A DNA stretch of 64,000 bases from Photobacterium sp. TLY01 (GCF_021432065.1 NZ_CP090364.1:868001-932000); one strand, 5' to 3'. Positions 36,887 through 45,764 are shown, counted from the first letter of the stretch. Notes: a model not told the origin generated them from the letters alone. Made by a program: numbers and translations.

Positions 36887-37097
36887 AGGAAGCGCCTATA
36901 TTTACAGGGAATTAGGGTAATTATGACGCCCATTAATGGCACTGGCAAATTCTGTCTGGCAAGGATGTGTGACTGTGTGCCAGTAAAAAGAGCGATTCAG
37001 CCGTCACGCTTTCACATTGCGTAATCGGAAATGGCTACCCGGTCTGTGCCAGCCTTTGCTAGCATAACGACAGAAACGCGCAATCGGATTGGAGACT

Positions 37098-37592
37098 ATG
37101 CGAATTTTTATCATGCGTCATGGCGAAGCACAGCATTTTGCCCCAAGTGACGCGGAGCGCCCCCTGACCGCTCAGGGGAAGATGTATTCCCGGCAGATGG
37201 CCAAGCAGTTAGCGAGCCACCTGGACGAACAGTTGGATCTGGTATGGGTCAGTCCGTATCTGCGCGCTCAGCAAACCTGGCAGGCGATGTCGGAAGAACT
37301 GCCTGTACCAAAGACTCTGATGACGGTCGATGATATCACGCCTTACGGTGACGCCAGTCAGGTCGCGGATTACCTCAAAGCCGTGATTGCGCTGGAGAAG
37401 CCGAAAACGGTTCTGCTGGTGTCGCATTTACCGCTGGTGGGCTATCTGAGCGCCGAACTGGTGCCGGGATTACAGCCCCTGATGTTCCGAACTTCATCCA
37501 TTGCCGCGGTGGATTTTCATCCTGAGGGTGAACCGTCCGCCTTATTATGGCAGGAGAACCCTGTCGAAGCTGTCCAGCCCAATCACCATTGA
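37098..37592 (+). CDS. sixA: Phosphohistidine phosphatase SixA
   Basis: Histidine-phosphatase-superfamily enzyme that dephosphorylates HPt domains or PTS phosphohistidines. 164 residues. N-terminal RHG motif with catalytic H8 (IFIMRHGEAQ); second His in VSHLPLVGYL. The ATG at 37098 has GGAG 3-6 bases upstream; an in-frame TTG at 37089 is less likely. Divergent from the M16 protease gene. Confidence 0.92.
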   Translation: MRIFIMRHGEAQHFAPSDAERPLTAQGKMYSRQMAKQLASHLDEQLDLVWVSPYLRAQQTWQAMSEELPVPKTLMTVDDITPYGDASQVADYLKAVIALEKPKTVLLVSHLPLVGYLSAELVPGLQPLMFRTSSIAAVDFHPEGEPSALLWQENPVEAVQPNHH

Positions 37593-37689
37593 TGGACTGC
37601 GGGACGCAGTTTTACTTTGCCAGCCTGTCCTGATCCGGCAGGTCTGGTACAATGCACAACAAAAATAAAGACTGATAAATAAAGTGGTT

Positions 37690-38049
37690 ATGAGAAAGAT
37701 TGCATTCGTATTGCTGGGCTGTCTGGGACTGACGGCCTGCGTAACAAACATGGTGAAGCCCAACATTGTGGCCAACGGGGCGATCAAGTGGGCCAATGGC
37801 GTGAGAGAAGAAATGAACATTTCTCAAACCGGCAGCACCTTAACATTTCTGACGCCGGCTTCAATGCTGAATCCGGGTGGTATCACCATCTTTTCCCGAA
37901 TCGACAGTGCCCGTAACGGCAACTGTGAGCACTATTACAATGAAGGCTCGGTCAAAGTCAGAATGCAGGTCTGCGATACCGGCGAAGTGACCCTGATCCA
38001 GGACGGCCAGGTGGTGAACGTCGGTTCATTGTCTCAGGCTGTGTATTGA
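37690..38049 (+). CDS. Small uncharacterised lipoprotein
   Basis: 119 residues. Signal peptide with lipobox LTAC (MRKIAFVLLGCLGLTAC), then a compact beta-rich domain with two Cys residues (NCEHYY and QVCDTG) that could form a disulfide. The ATG at 37690 is preferred over an in-frame GTG at 37684. Family not recognised. It is co-directional with sixA after a gap of about 100 bases. Confidence 0.7.
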   Translation: MRKIAFVLLGCLGLTACVTNMVKPNIVANGAIKWANGVREEMNISQTGSTLTFLTPASMLNPGGITIFSRIDSARNGNCEHYYNEGSVKVRMQVCDTGEVTLIQDGQVVNVGSLSQAVY

Positions 38050-38127
38050 TCAGATAAAAGCAGCACTGCTGAGCGAGGCGTCAGGCGCAGTTGCCTGACA
38101 CGCTTTCGTTTCGGGGGGGAAGTTGCT

Positions 38128-38661
38128 TTACCGCTCGGGCACTTCAATCAGCACTAACAGGGCGCCGGCGCCACCAAACTCCAGCGGCGCCTGGTGAAAT
38201 GCCATCACATCCGGGTGTTGTGCCAGCCAGAGCGGCGCTTTCTGCTTCAGAATATGTTTGCCGATCCCGTGCATCACACAGGCGCACGACACCCCGTCCT
38301 TAATGCAGGCTGCAATCATGGCTGCCAGTTCACGTTTGGCTTCTTTTTGTGTCATGCCATGCATATCGAGAAAAATATCCGGCACATAGACACCGCGCCG
38401 TAATTTTTTCACTTCATACTTGGAGACGCCGGATCGGGCATATTGCATCGGGCCATGTTCGCTCAGATGAGGTTCGAACTCGTCTGAGAAATAAAACTCG
38501 TGATTATGACTCTCTTTGGCACTCACATTGCGCTTATCGGTCTTCGGGCTCTGTCGGCGCGAAGTGATTATGGTATCATGCGACAACTTTTTAACGCCCT
38601 TCACTGCATCCTGAAAGAGCGAGAAATCGTCCTCTTCCAGTGCAGGGTCTTTTTTACTCAT
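38128..38661 (-). CDS. smrB: Smr-domain endonuclease SmrB, ribosome rescue factor
   Basis: 177 residues. Disordered acidic/basic N-terminal half, then the Smr domain: DMHGMTQKEAKREL (family D-x-H-G), VMHGIGKHILKQKAPLWL and ALLVLIEVPER. SmrB cleaves mRNA between collided ribosomes (established in E. coli). It is divergent from prmB, as in other gammaproteobacteria (yfcN-prmB). Confidence 0.92.
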   Translation of the reverse strand: MSKKDPALEEDDFSLFQDAVKGVKKLSHDTIITSRRQSPKTDKRNVSAKESHNHEFYFSDEFEPHLSEHGPMQYARSGVSKYEVKKLRRGVYVPDIFLDMHGMTQKEAKRELAAMIAACIKDGVSCACVMHGIGKHILKQKAPLWLAQHPDVMAFHQAPLEFGGAGALLVLIEVPER

Positions 38662-38714
38662 AATGAATTTCCAACTACTTTATCGCGGTATTGTAGCGCC
38701 ATTTGGAGGCTATT

Positions 38715-39647
38715 TTGGATAAGATTTTTGTCGACGAAGCCGTCAACGAACTTCACACACTGCAGGATATGCTACGTTGGACCGTCAGCCGATTCAACGA
38801 TGCCGGCCTGTTTTATGGCCACGGCACAGACAATGCCTGGGATGAAGCGGTGCAGCTGGTGCTGCCAACCCTGCACCTGCCGATAGATATTCCGGCTGAC
38901 GCGCGTTTCTCGCGCCTGACCAGCAGCGAGCGCCGAACGATTGTCGAGCGCGTGGTGCGCCGGGTGACCGAGCGTACTCCTGTGTCCTACCTGACCAATA
39001 AAGCCTGGTTTTGTGGCCTGGAATTTTTTGTCGACGAGCGCGTGCTGGTGCCACGCTCACCGATTGGCGAACTGATTGATAACGGGTTCGAACCTTTCCT
39101 GACCCGTGAACCCACCCGCATCATGGACTTGTGTACCGGCAGTGGCTGTATCGGCATCGCCTGTGCCTATGCGTTCCCGGAAGCCGAAGTGGATCTGGTG
39201 GATATTTCCACCGATGCCCTGGCAGTGGCCGAGCAGAACATTCACGACCACGGTCTGGAACAGCAGGTGATCCCGCTGCATTCGGATCTGCTGCGTGACG
39301 TACCCAAAGACAAGTACGATATCATCGTATCCAACCCGCCTTATGTGGATCAGGAAGACATGGACAGTCTGCCGGAAGAATTCCGTCATGAGCCTGAACT
39401 GGGTCTGGCTGCCGGTTTTGATGGCCTGGATCTGGTGCGCCGCATTCTGGCCAATGCCCCGGATTATCTGGCAGACGACGGTATTCTGATTTGTGAAGTC
39501 GGTAACTCCATGATCCATATGGAAGAGCAGTATCCACACATCCCGTTCACCTGGCTGGAATTTGAAAACGGCGGCCACGGCGTCTTCATGATGACCCGTG
39601 AACAACTGGTCGATTGTGCGGGCGACTTCGCCGACTACAAAGACTGA
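38715..39647 (+). CDS. prmB: 50S ribosomal protein L3 glutamine methyltransferase PrmB
   Basis: Methylates a glutamine of ribosomal protein uL3. 310 residues. SAM-binding [14 protein letters not shown] and the catalytic NPPY at 207-210 ([12 protein letters not shown]). The TTG at 38715 is chosen because GGAGG lies 5 bases upstream and family members begin [13 protein letters not shown]; the in-frame TTG at 38703 would overlap the ribosome site. In many relatives prmB is followed by aroC. Here a terminator and an accessory region follow instead. Confidence 0.94.
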   Translation: MDKIFVDEAVNELHTLQDMLRWTVSRFNDAGLFYGHGTDNAWDEAVQLVLPTLHLPIDIPADARFSRLTSSERRTIVERVVRRVTERTPVSYLTNKAWFCGLEFFVDERVLVPRSPIGELIDNGFEPFLTREPTRIMDLCTGSGCIGIACAYAFPEAEVDLVDISTDALAVAEQNIHDHGLEQQVIPLHSDLLRDVPKDKYDIIVSNPPYVDQEDMDSLPEEFRHEPELGLAAGFDGLDLVRRILANAPDYLADDGILICEVGNSMIHMEEQYPHIPFTWLEFENGGHGVFMMTREQLVDCAGDFADYKD

Positions 39648-39676
39648 TTCCTGCTTCAGCGCTCTTAAATAAAACG

Positions 39677-39706
39677 AAACAGCCAGATTGCAATCTGGCT
39701 GTTTTT
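39677..39706. terminator. Terminator after prmB
   Basis: Nearly continuous palindrome AAACAGCCAGATTG / CAATCTGGCTGTTT followed by TT, 29 bases after the prmB stop. It marks the left edge of the accessory region. Confidence 0.92.
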
Positions 39707-40304
39707 GTCTGCGATTTTTTCATCACATCCCTCTAAAAGTTGTTCTAAGCCACAGATACGACACACCAAATTCGCATAATAATGATACCTCTCCCATATC
39801 ACCATATGATGCTTAATAAACCGAGCTTCACTATCTAAACCGAGGTGACTTGATTGTCAGGGGCGGTAGCGTCTTTCACAGTGAGACTCACTGGACATCG
39901 TACTGGTCGATGGAAAAGTCAGTGCTGGGCAGTGGATACAGTGTTTTATTGGTCATCCCCTTGTCTGCGAATCGACCTTGGTTACTTTCTCGGGCTAGGT
40001 GCTGAACCTTATCGTGGCCCGATCAATATCGACAATAAATAGAGCATTGCCTGATTTACCCCACCGTGGATGCTGAAATAGTATATTGTTAAATCAACAC
40101 CATAGACAGATTGTGGCATGGTTGTATCTAATGATTCGGTAATCAGATTTACCAAGTGTGTAAGGTCTAGCGAGGGGGGGAGTTCATGCTATTCGTTATG
40201 TATAGTCCACCTGAGTGTTTAGCCGCGGATGGTCGAGGTAATGGGATTCGGCTTTAAATGAATACGACCCAGGTATTTATCACGAGTTTTAAAGGTTGCA
40301 TTTT
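39707..40304. other. 598-base gene-poor stretch with IS relic
   Basis: No intact gene is supported. The minus strand at 40009-40119 carries a decayed IS110-type transposase start (separate entry). A 62-codon plus-strand frame at 39854-40042 has no ribosome site or recognisable motif. Composition shifts from about half GC in the left part to AT-rich on the right. Confidence 0.55.
40009..40119 (-). pseudogene. Decayed IS110-family transposase start (relic 1)
   Basis: Minus-strand frame beginning ATG at 40119: MPQSVYGVDL, then FSIHGG, ending at an in-frame stop after 36 residues. The pattern G-V/I-D-L followed by F-S-I-H-G is the N-terminus of IS110-family DEDD transposases (the Asp is catalytic). 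The lysine that usually follows the Leu-Ala is lost and the rest of the gene is absent. A second relic at 41453-41551 shares the pattern. Confidence 0.55.
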
Positions 40305-40841
40305 ATGAAAAAGATTGAAGTATTTTTCGAAAAGTTACTGTGGAGCTCAAGGTTTCTGGTTCTAATTGCTGTTGTTTCTAGTCTGCTTGGCTCCTTAGTT
40401 CTTTTTCTAGTTGGTACCTTGGATATACTTGAGGTGACTAAGAAAGCATTTTATTATTATCTTGGTCGAAATGGTCATGATATACACGAGTTCATTATTA
40501 CTGATATAATTATTGCCATCGATATTTATTTGGTGGCGGTTGTTCTTCTTATTTTTGGTGTTGGTTCATATAGGCTGTTTATTTCACCAATTGATGAATT
40601 GGTGGATAGTAATCTCGCACACCCTTTTAATATTCAAACATTTGATGAGCTTAAGGATAAGATTGTTCGGGTTGTCATCCTTGCAGTAATCATCGAGTTT
40701 TTCAGGGCGGTTGTGGATATTCGGTTTTCCACGCCACTGGATGCGATATACTTAGCATTGTCTGTTTTGGCACTAGCAGTATCTGTTTATCTGATGAATA
40801 TAAATAATGATAAGAAGAGAGAGAACTATAATGGAAAATAA
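40305..40841 (+). CDS. YqhA (UPF0114) family membrane protein
   Basis: 178 residues with about four membrane helices. The N-terminus (KKIEVFFEKLLWSSRFLVLIAVVSSLLGSLVLF) and the later GVGSYRLFISPID and VRVVILAVIIEFFRAV segments match UPF0114/YqhA proteins. Function unknown. The gene is markedly AT-rich compared with its neighbours, which suggests acquisition. The ATG at 40305 is preferred; an in-frame TTG lies 9 bases earlier. Confidence 0.85.
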   Translation: MKKIEVFFEKLLWSSRFLVLIAVVSSLLGSLVLFLVGTLDILEVTKKAFYYYLGRNGHDIHEFIITDIIIAIDIYLVAVVLLIFGVGSYRLFISPIDELVDSNLAHPFNIQTFDELKDKIVRVVILAVIIEFFRAVVDIRFSTPLDAIYLALSVLALAVSVYLMNINNDKKRENYNGK

Positions 40842-41170
40842 GCTGTATGAAATAATATAAAAGTTTAAGTGAGAGCATATTTTTTATTCGGTATATCTAG
40901 TTAATCAATCATATAGATTTTGTGCCATTACTGGTGCCATTGATATCAAAGTGGCACCTCAAGACAGCTTGATAATAGCATGATCTTTAGCGAACGTACG
41001 AGATTATTATTTTTTGTCCCGTAATGAGCAATGCTAAAGATTCCCACTTCGATGATAACTGACGGAATATTTTAAAAAATATTAAAGACCTTCGATTGAA
41101 TGATTTTATTGGATCTGAATATTTTCTGATGTAGAGGATGTTACTCGTTATATATGAAGAAGGAGATCTT
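40842..41170. other. AT-rich 329-base intergenic stretch
   Basis: Strongly AT-rich with no convincing gene on either strand. It holds two nearby copies of GTGCCATT (around 40921-40940) and a short AATATTTT / AAAATATT inverted repeat near 41070-41085. Probably the promoter region of the small HhH gene plus decayed sequence. Confidence 0.5.
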
Positions 41171-41407
41171 ATGGCATTTTCTGATCGAGAAAGAGAGCTG
41201 CTTTTGGCTGTGAAAGGTGTTGGCCCGACTGTCATCAAAAGGTTCGAGGAAATTGGAATCAACACTCTGTCTGATTTAGCCACTTATCAGGTCGATGATA
41301 TCGCTGAAATGGTGGCTTCCATGTTACGAACCACCTGCTGGAAAAATAGCCCCCAAGCCAAAGCTGCTATTGCGGCTGCCATTTTATGTGCCAAAGAAAG
41401 TGTGTAA
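41171..41407 (+). CDS. Small helix-hairpin-helix protein
   Basis: 78 residues. A single HhH-type DNA-binding motif (LLAVKGVGPTVIKRFEEIGINTLSDLATY) followed by a short helical tail with one Cys-Trp and an Ala-rich end. Resembles small HhH proteins of the Cdd1/pathogenicity-locus type, but I cannot assign the family firmly. A strong GAAGGAGAT ribosome site precedes the ATG at 41171. Confidence 0.7.
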   Translation: MAFSDRERELLLAVKGVGPTVIKRFEEIGINTLSDLATYQVDDIAEMVASMLRTTCWKNSPQAKAAIAAAILCAKESV

Positions 41408-41452
41408 CCAGAGCGGTAGCCATACAGAGCAAGGGATTCGGGTGCAGCTGCT

Positions 41453-41551
41453 GGATTTTTCCGTCCTTGTTAACACTTTGTCTTGGTGATTTTCAGTGTG
41501 GATAACGAAGCTATGTTTCGCTAAATCAATACCATGAACCGAATGTGGCAG
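41453..41551 (-). pseudogene. Decayed IS110-family transposase start (relic 2)
   Basis: Minus-strand frame reading LPHSVHGIDLAKHSFVIH then QDKVLTRTEKS, which matches the IS110-family N-terminus with catalytic Asp in G-I-D-L-A-K. The initiating ATG is replaced by CTG and similarity stops after about 33 residues. It aligns with relic 1 at 40009-40119, and the sequence just upstream of both (ending in a C6-7 run on the minus strand) is also alike, so both come from the same element type. Confidence 0.62.
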
Positions 41552-41740
41552 AGTGGCCTCCGGTTCGTGTGGAATCGGGTTGATCCAGTGCAGTGGGGGG
41601 AAACGTAAGATGAGTAACACATACCAAGGGTCTTGTTTATGCCGGGGCGTTCAGTTTTCTGTTAACGGTTTCAGTGAACAGGCGGCGAACTGTTATTGTT
41701 CTATGTGTCGTAAATTTCATGGTGCTGCTTTTGGAACTCT

Positions 41741-41751
41741 GGTTGGGGTGC
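41741..41751 (+). repeat. Target-site duplication, left copy
   Basis: GGTTGGGGTGC directly before the left IS end, identical to 42947-42957. The exact length is 9-11 bases because the IS end bases are ambiguous. Confidence 0.88.
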
Positions 41752-42946
41752 CAGGGCGGGATCGCACTTTGTTAAAAACTATGATCTAATAAACGTAAAC
41801 TCTTAACTAGCCTACGAAATTGAACCTTATTGAATATCTTTCTGTGGTGACAGAAAACCGCTCTGACATTAATCGAAAGCATGATCTTGTTGATGTCATC
41901 TTCCTTGTTATCAGTGCCATCACATCAGGTTGTGAAGGCTGGCAAGACATTGAAACTTATGGTGATGAGAAGCTTCACTGGTTGCGAAAGTACCGCCCGT
42001 TTACACATGGTATCCCGCGCCGACATACCATTGCTCGCATATTACGTTCGGTGGTGGCAGAGTCATTACTTGAAGCACTCGCTCTTTGGATTAATGACCA
42101 GCGAACGACTCAAAACAAGCCAGTCATCGCTTTTGATGGCAAGGTACTGCGTGGTGCCTATCGTGGCGATAAGAAAAACGCCTTACAGCTCGTCACTGCC
42201 TACGATACTGAACGTGGTTTAGTCCTTAGCCAAAAGCCAACTGAAAGCAAAAATGGTGAAATCAGTGTTGTGAGGCAACTACTTGATATAATTAATGTAA
42301 AAGGAAGTATCATCACGCTCGACGCTTTGCATTGTCAGCGCGAAACTCTCGAAAAAATTTCAGAGAAAAAAGCGCACATTGTCGTTCAAGTGAAAAACAA
42401 CCAGCCAAAGCTTCGTGAAGCCGTTGTTTCTCAGTTTCAGGCGGTATTCGACGCACAAAAAGAGCAAGTTGTTACAGAAATTGTTCAAGAGCAACATGGT
42501 CGTAAAGAAGAGCGGTATGTTTTTCAGCTGAAGGCCAATTTACCCGACGATTTGAAAGAAAAGTGGCCGACGGTTCGAAGTATCATCGCCGTGGAGCGGC
42601 ATCGTGTTATCAAAGGTAAAGGTAGCGTCGAAACGTCTTATTACGTGAGTTCATTGTCACCAAAGCATAAGCTTCTCGGGCATTATATTCGTCAGCATTG
42701 GCGTATAGAGAACAGCCAGCATTATGTGTTAGATGTTGTTTTAAAAGAAGATAGCTCACGAATAACCCTAGATGGTGCGGTTGAAAATATAGCGCTATTC
42801 AGGCGTTTTGTAATGAACATGCTAAAACAGTGTGACTGTGGCGCCCCAAGCCAAAAAGTAAAACTGAAAAAGGCTGCTTGGAGCGATGATTATCGGACAA
42901 GAGTTTTCTTCGGGCTATAAAGTGAGCAAAGTATGCTCCCGCCCTG
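41752..42946 (+). mobile_element. Complete ISAs1-family insertion sequence
   Basis: 1195 bases bounded by inverted repeats: left CAGGGCGGGATCGCACTTTG, right (reverse complement) CAGGGCGGGAGCATACTTTG, with about 18 matches in 22 positions. Flanked by a 9-11-base direct repeat. Encodes one intact transposase on the plus strand. The size and transposase fit the ISAs1 family. It disrupts a GFA gene and is probably able to move. Confidence 0.92.
41820..42920 (+). CDS. ISAs1-family transposase
   Basis: 366 residues, starting at a TTG (the first possible start after an in-frame stop). N-terminal domain: LVDVIFLVISAITSGCEGWQDIETYGD. DDE catalytic segments: VIAFDGKVLRGAY (first Asp), SIITLDALHCQ (second Asp) and WRIENSQHYVLDVVLKEDSSR (Glu). 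No frameshift or stop is visible, so it is likely functional. Confidence 0.93.
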   Translation: MNLIEYLSVVTENRSDINRKHDLVDVIFLVISAITSGCEGWQDIETYGDEKLHWLRKYRPFTHGIPRRHTIARILRSVVAESLLEALALWINDQRTTQNKPVIAFDGKVLRGAYRGDKKNALQLVTAYDTERGLVLSQKPTESKNGEISVVRQLLDIINVKGSIITLDALHCQRETLEKISEKKAHIVVQVKNNQPKLREAVVSQFQAVFDAQKEQVVTEIVQEQHGRKEERYVFQLKANLPDDLKEKWPTVRSIIAVERHRVIKGKGSVETSYYVSSLSPKHKLLGHYIRQHWRIENSQHYVLDVVLKEDSSRITLDGAVENIALFRRFVMNMLKQCDCGAPSQKVKLKKAAWSDDYRTRVFFGL

Positions 42947-42957
42947 GGTTGGGGTGC
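42947..42957 (+). repeat. Target-site duplication, right copy
   Basis: GGTTGGGGTGC directly after the right IS end, identical to 41741-41751. Confidence 0.88.
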
Positions 42958-43286
42958 AGGGCTTAAACTGGCTTTCTGGCAAGCAGTTGCTGAAAGAGTT
43001 CGTTGCCCCCAATGGCACGATTCGAACCTTTTGTTCCCATTGCGGTTCCAGTTTGGGATTTCGCGTAAAAAATGCGACGCCGGATGACATTGAGCTCGCT
43101 ATCTCGGCGTTTGACGGCGATATTCCCGTTCAAGTCGATGCTCAAATTTACACCGCATACAAGCCAAACTGGTGTCAATTGCATTCCAATTTACAGACGT
43201 TTTCCGAAAGTCGCGAAGATTAGGTGTGCGTGGTTGTCTGATGCGGCTTATCTTATTGCGGGTTACATGAAAATCTGGAGAGCATT

Positions 43287-43685
43287 GTGTTGGATAGAGA
43301 GAGCGCTAAATTTTCGTATTCGTGTATGTCCAATGCGAAATGGAGGAAACTATTTCGCGTCATTAATGACTCTCATTTAGTACTGGAAAATTGTATTTGG
43401 AAACTCGTTGGGGAGGACGAAGCAAAACATGGTTTTGTTCCCGATGACGAACAACTTGGTGAAAACTATGTTGGTGATTGTGGGGCTTTGAATGGTCCGT
43501 TTGAATTCAAGAAAATTGAGTGGCTTAAACTGCCAAATCGCGTTGGATACAAGCCATATGAAAATGCACCGACACAGTATAAAACGCAGAACCTTTCTAT
43601 CATGATCGAACAGCTTAGTATGATAGGGTGCTTTGAAATTGATACTGATGCAGAAGGTGTCACAATCTACGGGTACAAGCCGTAA
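43287..43685 (+). CDS. Uncharacterised protein, DUF6678-like
   Basis: 132 residues from a GTG with GGAG about 6 bases upstream; an ATG at 43326 would start at MSNAKWRKLF, which resembles the start of DUF6678 proteins. Other features: an acidic D-rich segment (EDEAKHGFVPDDEQ), then PFEFKKIEWLKLPNR and a C-terminal beta-rich part. No function known. AT-rich, like the other accessory genes here. Confidence 0.6.
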   Translation: MLDRESAKFSYSCMSNAKWRKLFRVINDSHLVLENCIWKLVGEDEAKHGFVPDDEQLGENYVGDCGALNGPFEFKKIEWLKLPNRVGYKPYENAPTQYKTQNLSIMIEQLSMIGCFEIDTDAEGVTIYGYKP

Positions 43686-43771
43686 TCAGCACATGTTGTT
43701 GGTCAAATATCTCGATGAGGGATAAACAATAAAATCAGTCTTCATCAGCCCAAACAGGGAGTCAGAAAACA

Positions 43772-44398
43772 ATGGAAGAGATTAATTATCTGCTCATTAT
43801 TGTGTCTGCTTTCGCAGCGATTGCCAGCCCGGGGCCAGCGACGTTAGCGATAGCCGGTGCCTCTATGAAGCATGGACGTTATCTGGGGTTATCGCTGGCC
43901 GCCGGCGTGCTTACCGGTTCATTGTTGTGGTCTGCTTTTGCCGCGTTTGGTCTGGCAGCCTTAATGCATACGAATGTGTGGCTTTTTGAAACGATGAGGT
44001 ACTGCGGGGCGTTGTATTTGCTGTATTTAGCATGGAAGTCGTTACGATCCGCTTTTCAATCGGCTTCGTTAACACTGCCAGACAGTCAGATATCGACAGC
44101 AAAAGGCAATTACTTAAAAGGTCTGCTGATTCATCTGACGAACCCCAAAGCCGTGTTGTTTTTTGGCGCTCTGTATTCCATGGGCGTGCCAGCAGCGGCC
44201 AGACCCGCTGATCTGATCTCTGTCATTCTTGTGGTTGGTTTGGTCAGTGCATCTATTTTTCTGGGCTACGCAGCGCTTTTTTCCCGCTCAGGGATCCGGC
44301 AGCTTTACCTCAGGTCCAAAAGGGGATTTGAAAGTCTGTTTGCATTGTTTTTCGGAGCCGCCAGTTTGAAGTTGCTGCTCAGTGCGAGTGGAAAATAA
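43772..44398 (+). CDS. LysE-family amino-acid exporter
   Basis: 208 residues with about six membrane helices. The family motif near the N-terminus is AIASPGPATLAIAGASMKHGRYLGLSLAAG, and NPKAVLFFGALYSMG lies mid-protein. LysE/RhtB proteins export amino acids or homoserine lactones; the substrate here is unknown. GGGAG ribosome site about 10 bases before the ATG. Confidence 0.9.
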   Translation: MEEINYLLIIVSAFAAIASPGPATLAIAGASMKHGRYLGLSLAAGVLTGSLLWSAFAAFGLAALMHTNVWLFETMRYCGALYLLYLAWKSLRSAFQSASLTLPDSQISTAKGNYLKGLLIHLTNPKAVLFFGALYSMGVPAAARPADLISVILVVGLVSASIFLGYAALFSRSGIRQLYLRSKRGFESLFALFFGAASLKLLLSASGK

Positions 44399-44509
44399 GC
44401 TTTGCGGCGACATGAGCAATTGATAGGGCTTGGCTCGCAAGTCTGGTAAAATCGCCGTTCTCCAGCAATCGTGTTGATTGCCATGGCATACCTAAGACTA
44501 GGATCTATT

Positions 44510-44995
44510 TTGACCAATAATGATATCTTGCGTCGTGTACGCGATACCTTTGATTTTAAAAACAATACTATGATTGAAATCTTCGCGATGGCGGATTTCA
44601 GTGCAACCGAAGAACAGGTTGCGGGTTGGTTAGAAAAAGACGCTGCCGAGACCTTTATCAAGCTGACAGACACAGAATTAGCCGTGTTTCTGAATGGGCT
44701 GATCAATTTCAAACGTGGTAAGCGCGACGGTGAGCAACCCAAACCGGAAGCACACCTGAACAACAATATGGTATTCCAGAAATTACGCATTGCCCTGAAT
44801 TTAAAAGCAGAAGAGATTCTTGGGATGTTGCAGACGGTTGGTGTGAGCTTAAGCAAGCATGAACTGAGTGCCTTTTTCCGCAAACCAGAAAACAAGCATT
44901 ACCGGGAATGTAAAGACGACATCCTGCGTCAATTTTTATCCGCTGTTCAGCGCCAGTCAGGTGCCAACGCTAGCGGTACAGAATCCGGCGCGTAA
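44510..44995 (+). CDS. DUF1456 (YehS-like) protein
   Basis: 161 residues containing two copies of a helical repeat: MTNNDILRRVRDTFDFKNNTMIEIFAMAD...LKEKD-type, then NNMVFQKLRIALNLKAEEILGMLQTVGVSLSKHELSAFFRKP. This is the duplicated DUF1456 architecture. The TTG at 44510 with AGGA about 6 bases upstream is preferred, as homologues begin M-T-N-N-D; an upstream ATG at 44483 is possible. Function unknown. Confidence 0.87.
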   Translation: MTNNDILRRVRDTFDFKNNTMIEIFAMADFSATEEQVAGWLEKDAAETFIKLTDTELAVFLNGLINFKRGKRDGEQPKPEAHLNNNMVFQKLRIALNLKAEEILGMLQTVGVSLSKHELSAFFRKPENKHYRECKDDILRQFLSAVQRQSGANASGTESGA

Positions 44996-45040
44996 TGATA
45001 AATCCATAGCTTCCCCTGTTCTGTTCGGAACAGACTGATG

Positions 45041-45098
45041 ATGGCGTCAAAGAATCAAGCAGAAGTATTGCTAAGCTTTCTTCTTGATTTGACGCCAT
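45041..45098. repeat. Imperfect inverted repeat after the DUF1456 gene
   Basis: ATGGCGTCAAA (45041-45051) pairs with TTTGACGCCAT (45088-45098), and the next inner segment ATCAAG pairs with CTTGA after a 2-base bulge. No T run follows, so it is not a clear intrinsic terminator. It could be an RNA structural element or remnant. Confidence 0.5.
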
Positions 45099-45196
45099 TT
45101 CACCACATTGCTCCTGGCAGCCTTCAACTTTCCCACTTCTATGCTATCGTTTGCTGACGACATTCTCTTAACGTTCAGAAATAGAAAGGAAATCGA

Positions 45197-45547
45197 ATGA
45201 CAAGTCGCGTTTATGTGTTGGCTCAATTTAAACCCAAAGCAGGCAAAGAAGCCGAACTGTTTGAAGTGCTGAAAGCACTGGAACCGGATTCGCTTCGTGA
45301 GGAAGGCTGCGTGCAATACATCCTGACCCGCCAGATCGACCACCCGAGTGCGACCAGAAACGACTATCCCATCGTATTTAACGAAATCTGGGCAAGCGCT
45401 GAAGACTGGTCTGCGCATGGTCGCCGGCAACAAATTCAACACTTTTTCGAAACCCAGGTGAAAGCGGAATCAGGCTTGGTTGAAGATGCAATCGTGACGG
45501 CCTATTCCGATGAAGGGTACAACTTTGACGCCCCTGTTTACGACTAA
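45197..45547 (+). CDS. ABM-domain putative quinol monooxygenase
   Basis: 116 residues with the ferredoxin-like antibiotic-biosynthesis-monooxygenase fold: VYVLAQFKPKAGKEAELFEVLKALEPDSLREEGCVQYIL, then FNEIWASAEDWSAHG. YgiN-type proteins act on quinols or help defend against reactive compounds; the substrate is unknown. GAAAGGAAA ribosome site. Followed by a strong terminator. Confidence 0.85.
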   Translation: MTSRVYVLAQFKPKAGKEAELFEVLKALEPDSLREEGCVQYILTRQIDHPSATRNDYPIVFNEIWASAEDWSAHGRRQQIQHFFETQVKAESGLVEDAIVTAYSDEGYNFDAPVYD

Positions 45548-45580
45548 CCGCTGCGTATAGTGCTCATCTTGATTTGTGTT

Positions 45581-45625
45581 CACCGCAAGCGGCTCAGCGG
45601 AATGTGTGCCGCTTGCGGTGTTTTT
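45581..45625 (+). terminator. Terminator after the monooxygenase gene
   Basis: Perfect 13-bp stem CACCGCAAGCGGC / GCCGCTTGCGGTG with a 14-base loop and TTTTT. Confidence 0.92.
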
Positions 45626-45764
45626 CTCACCGCCGCCGAACCGGCCCACCTGCCGCATGACCCCGCCACACGATAGAGCGGTTGGGCTATGCTTACGGAG
45701 CAAGTCTTACGAGGCAACGCTTGCATACGTGAGGCATTGCAGAATCGTGCGGGGTTGCGGGTGC

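Larger units (their letters stand above)
41610..43223 (+). pseudogene. GFA-family gene interrupted by an ISAs1-type IS
   Basis: Glutathione-dependent formaldehyde-activating-like (GFA) zinc fold split in two. The N-terminal part (41610-41751) has GSCLCRGVQF and NCYCSMCRKFHG; the C-terminal part (from 42947) has TFCSHCGSSLGF and YTAYKPNW. Removing the IS and one copy of the target duplication rejoins the frames exactly (TLVGV then QGLNWLSG), giving an intact protein of about 136 residues with all expected Cys pairs. The insertion is therefore recent. A ribosome site (GGGGGGAAA) precedes the ATG. Confidence 0.9.

Noticed and set aside
39854..40042. 62-codon plus-strand frame
   Set aside because: No ribosome site and no recognisable motif, and it overlaps an IS relic on the other strand.
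45016..45033. CTGT...ACAG palindrome resembling a LexA site
   Set aside because: The spacing between CTGT and ACAG is ten bases, not the eight required for a gammaproteobacterial SOS box, and no SOS-type gene follows.
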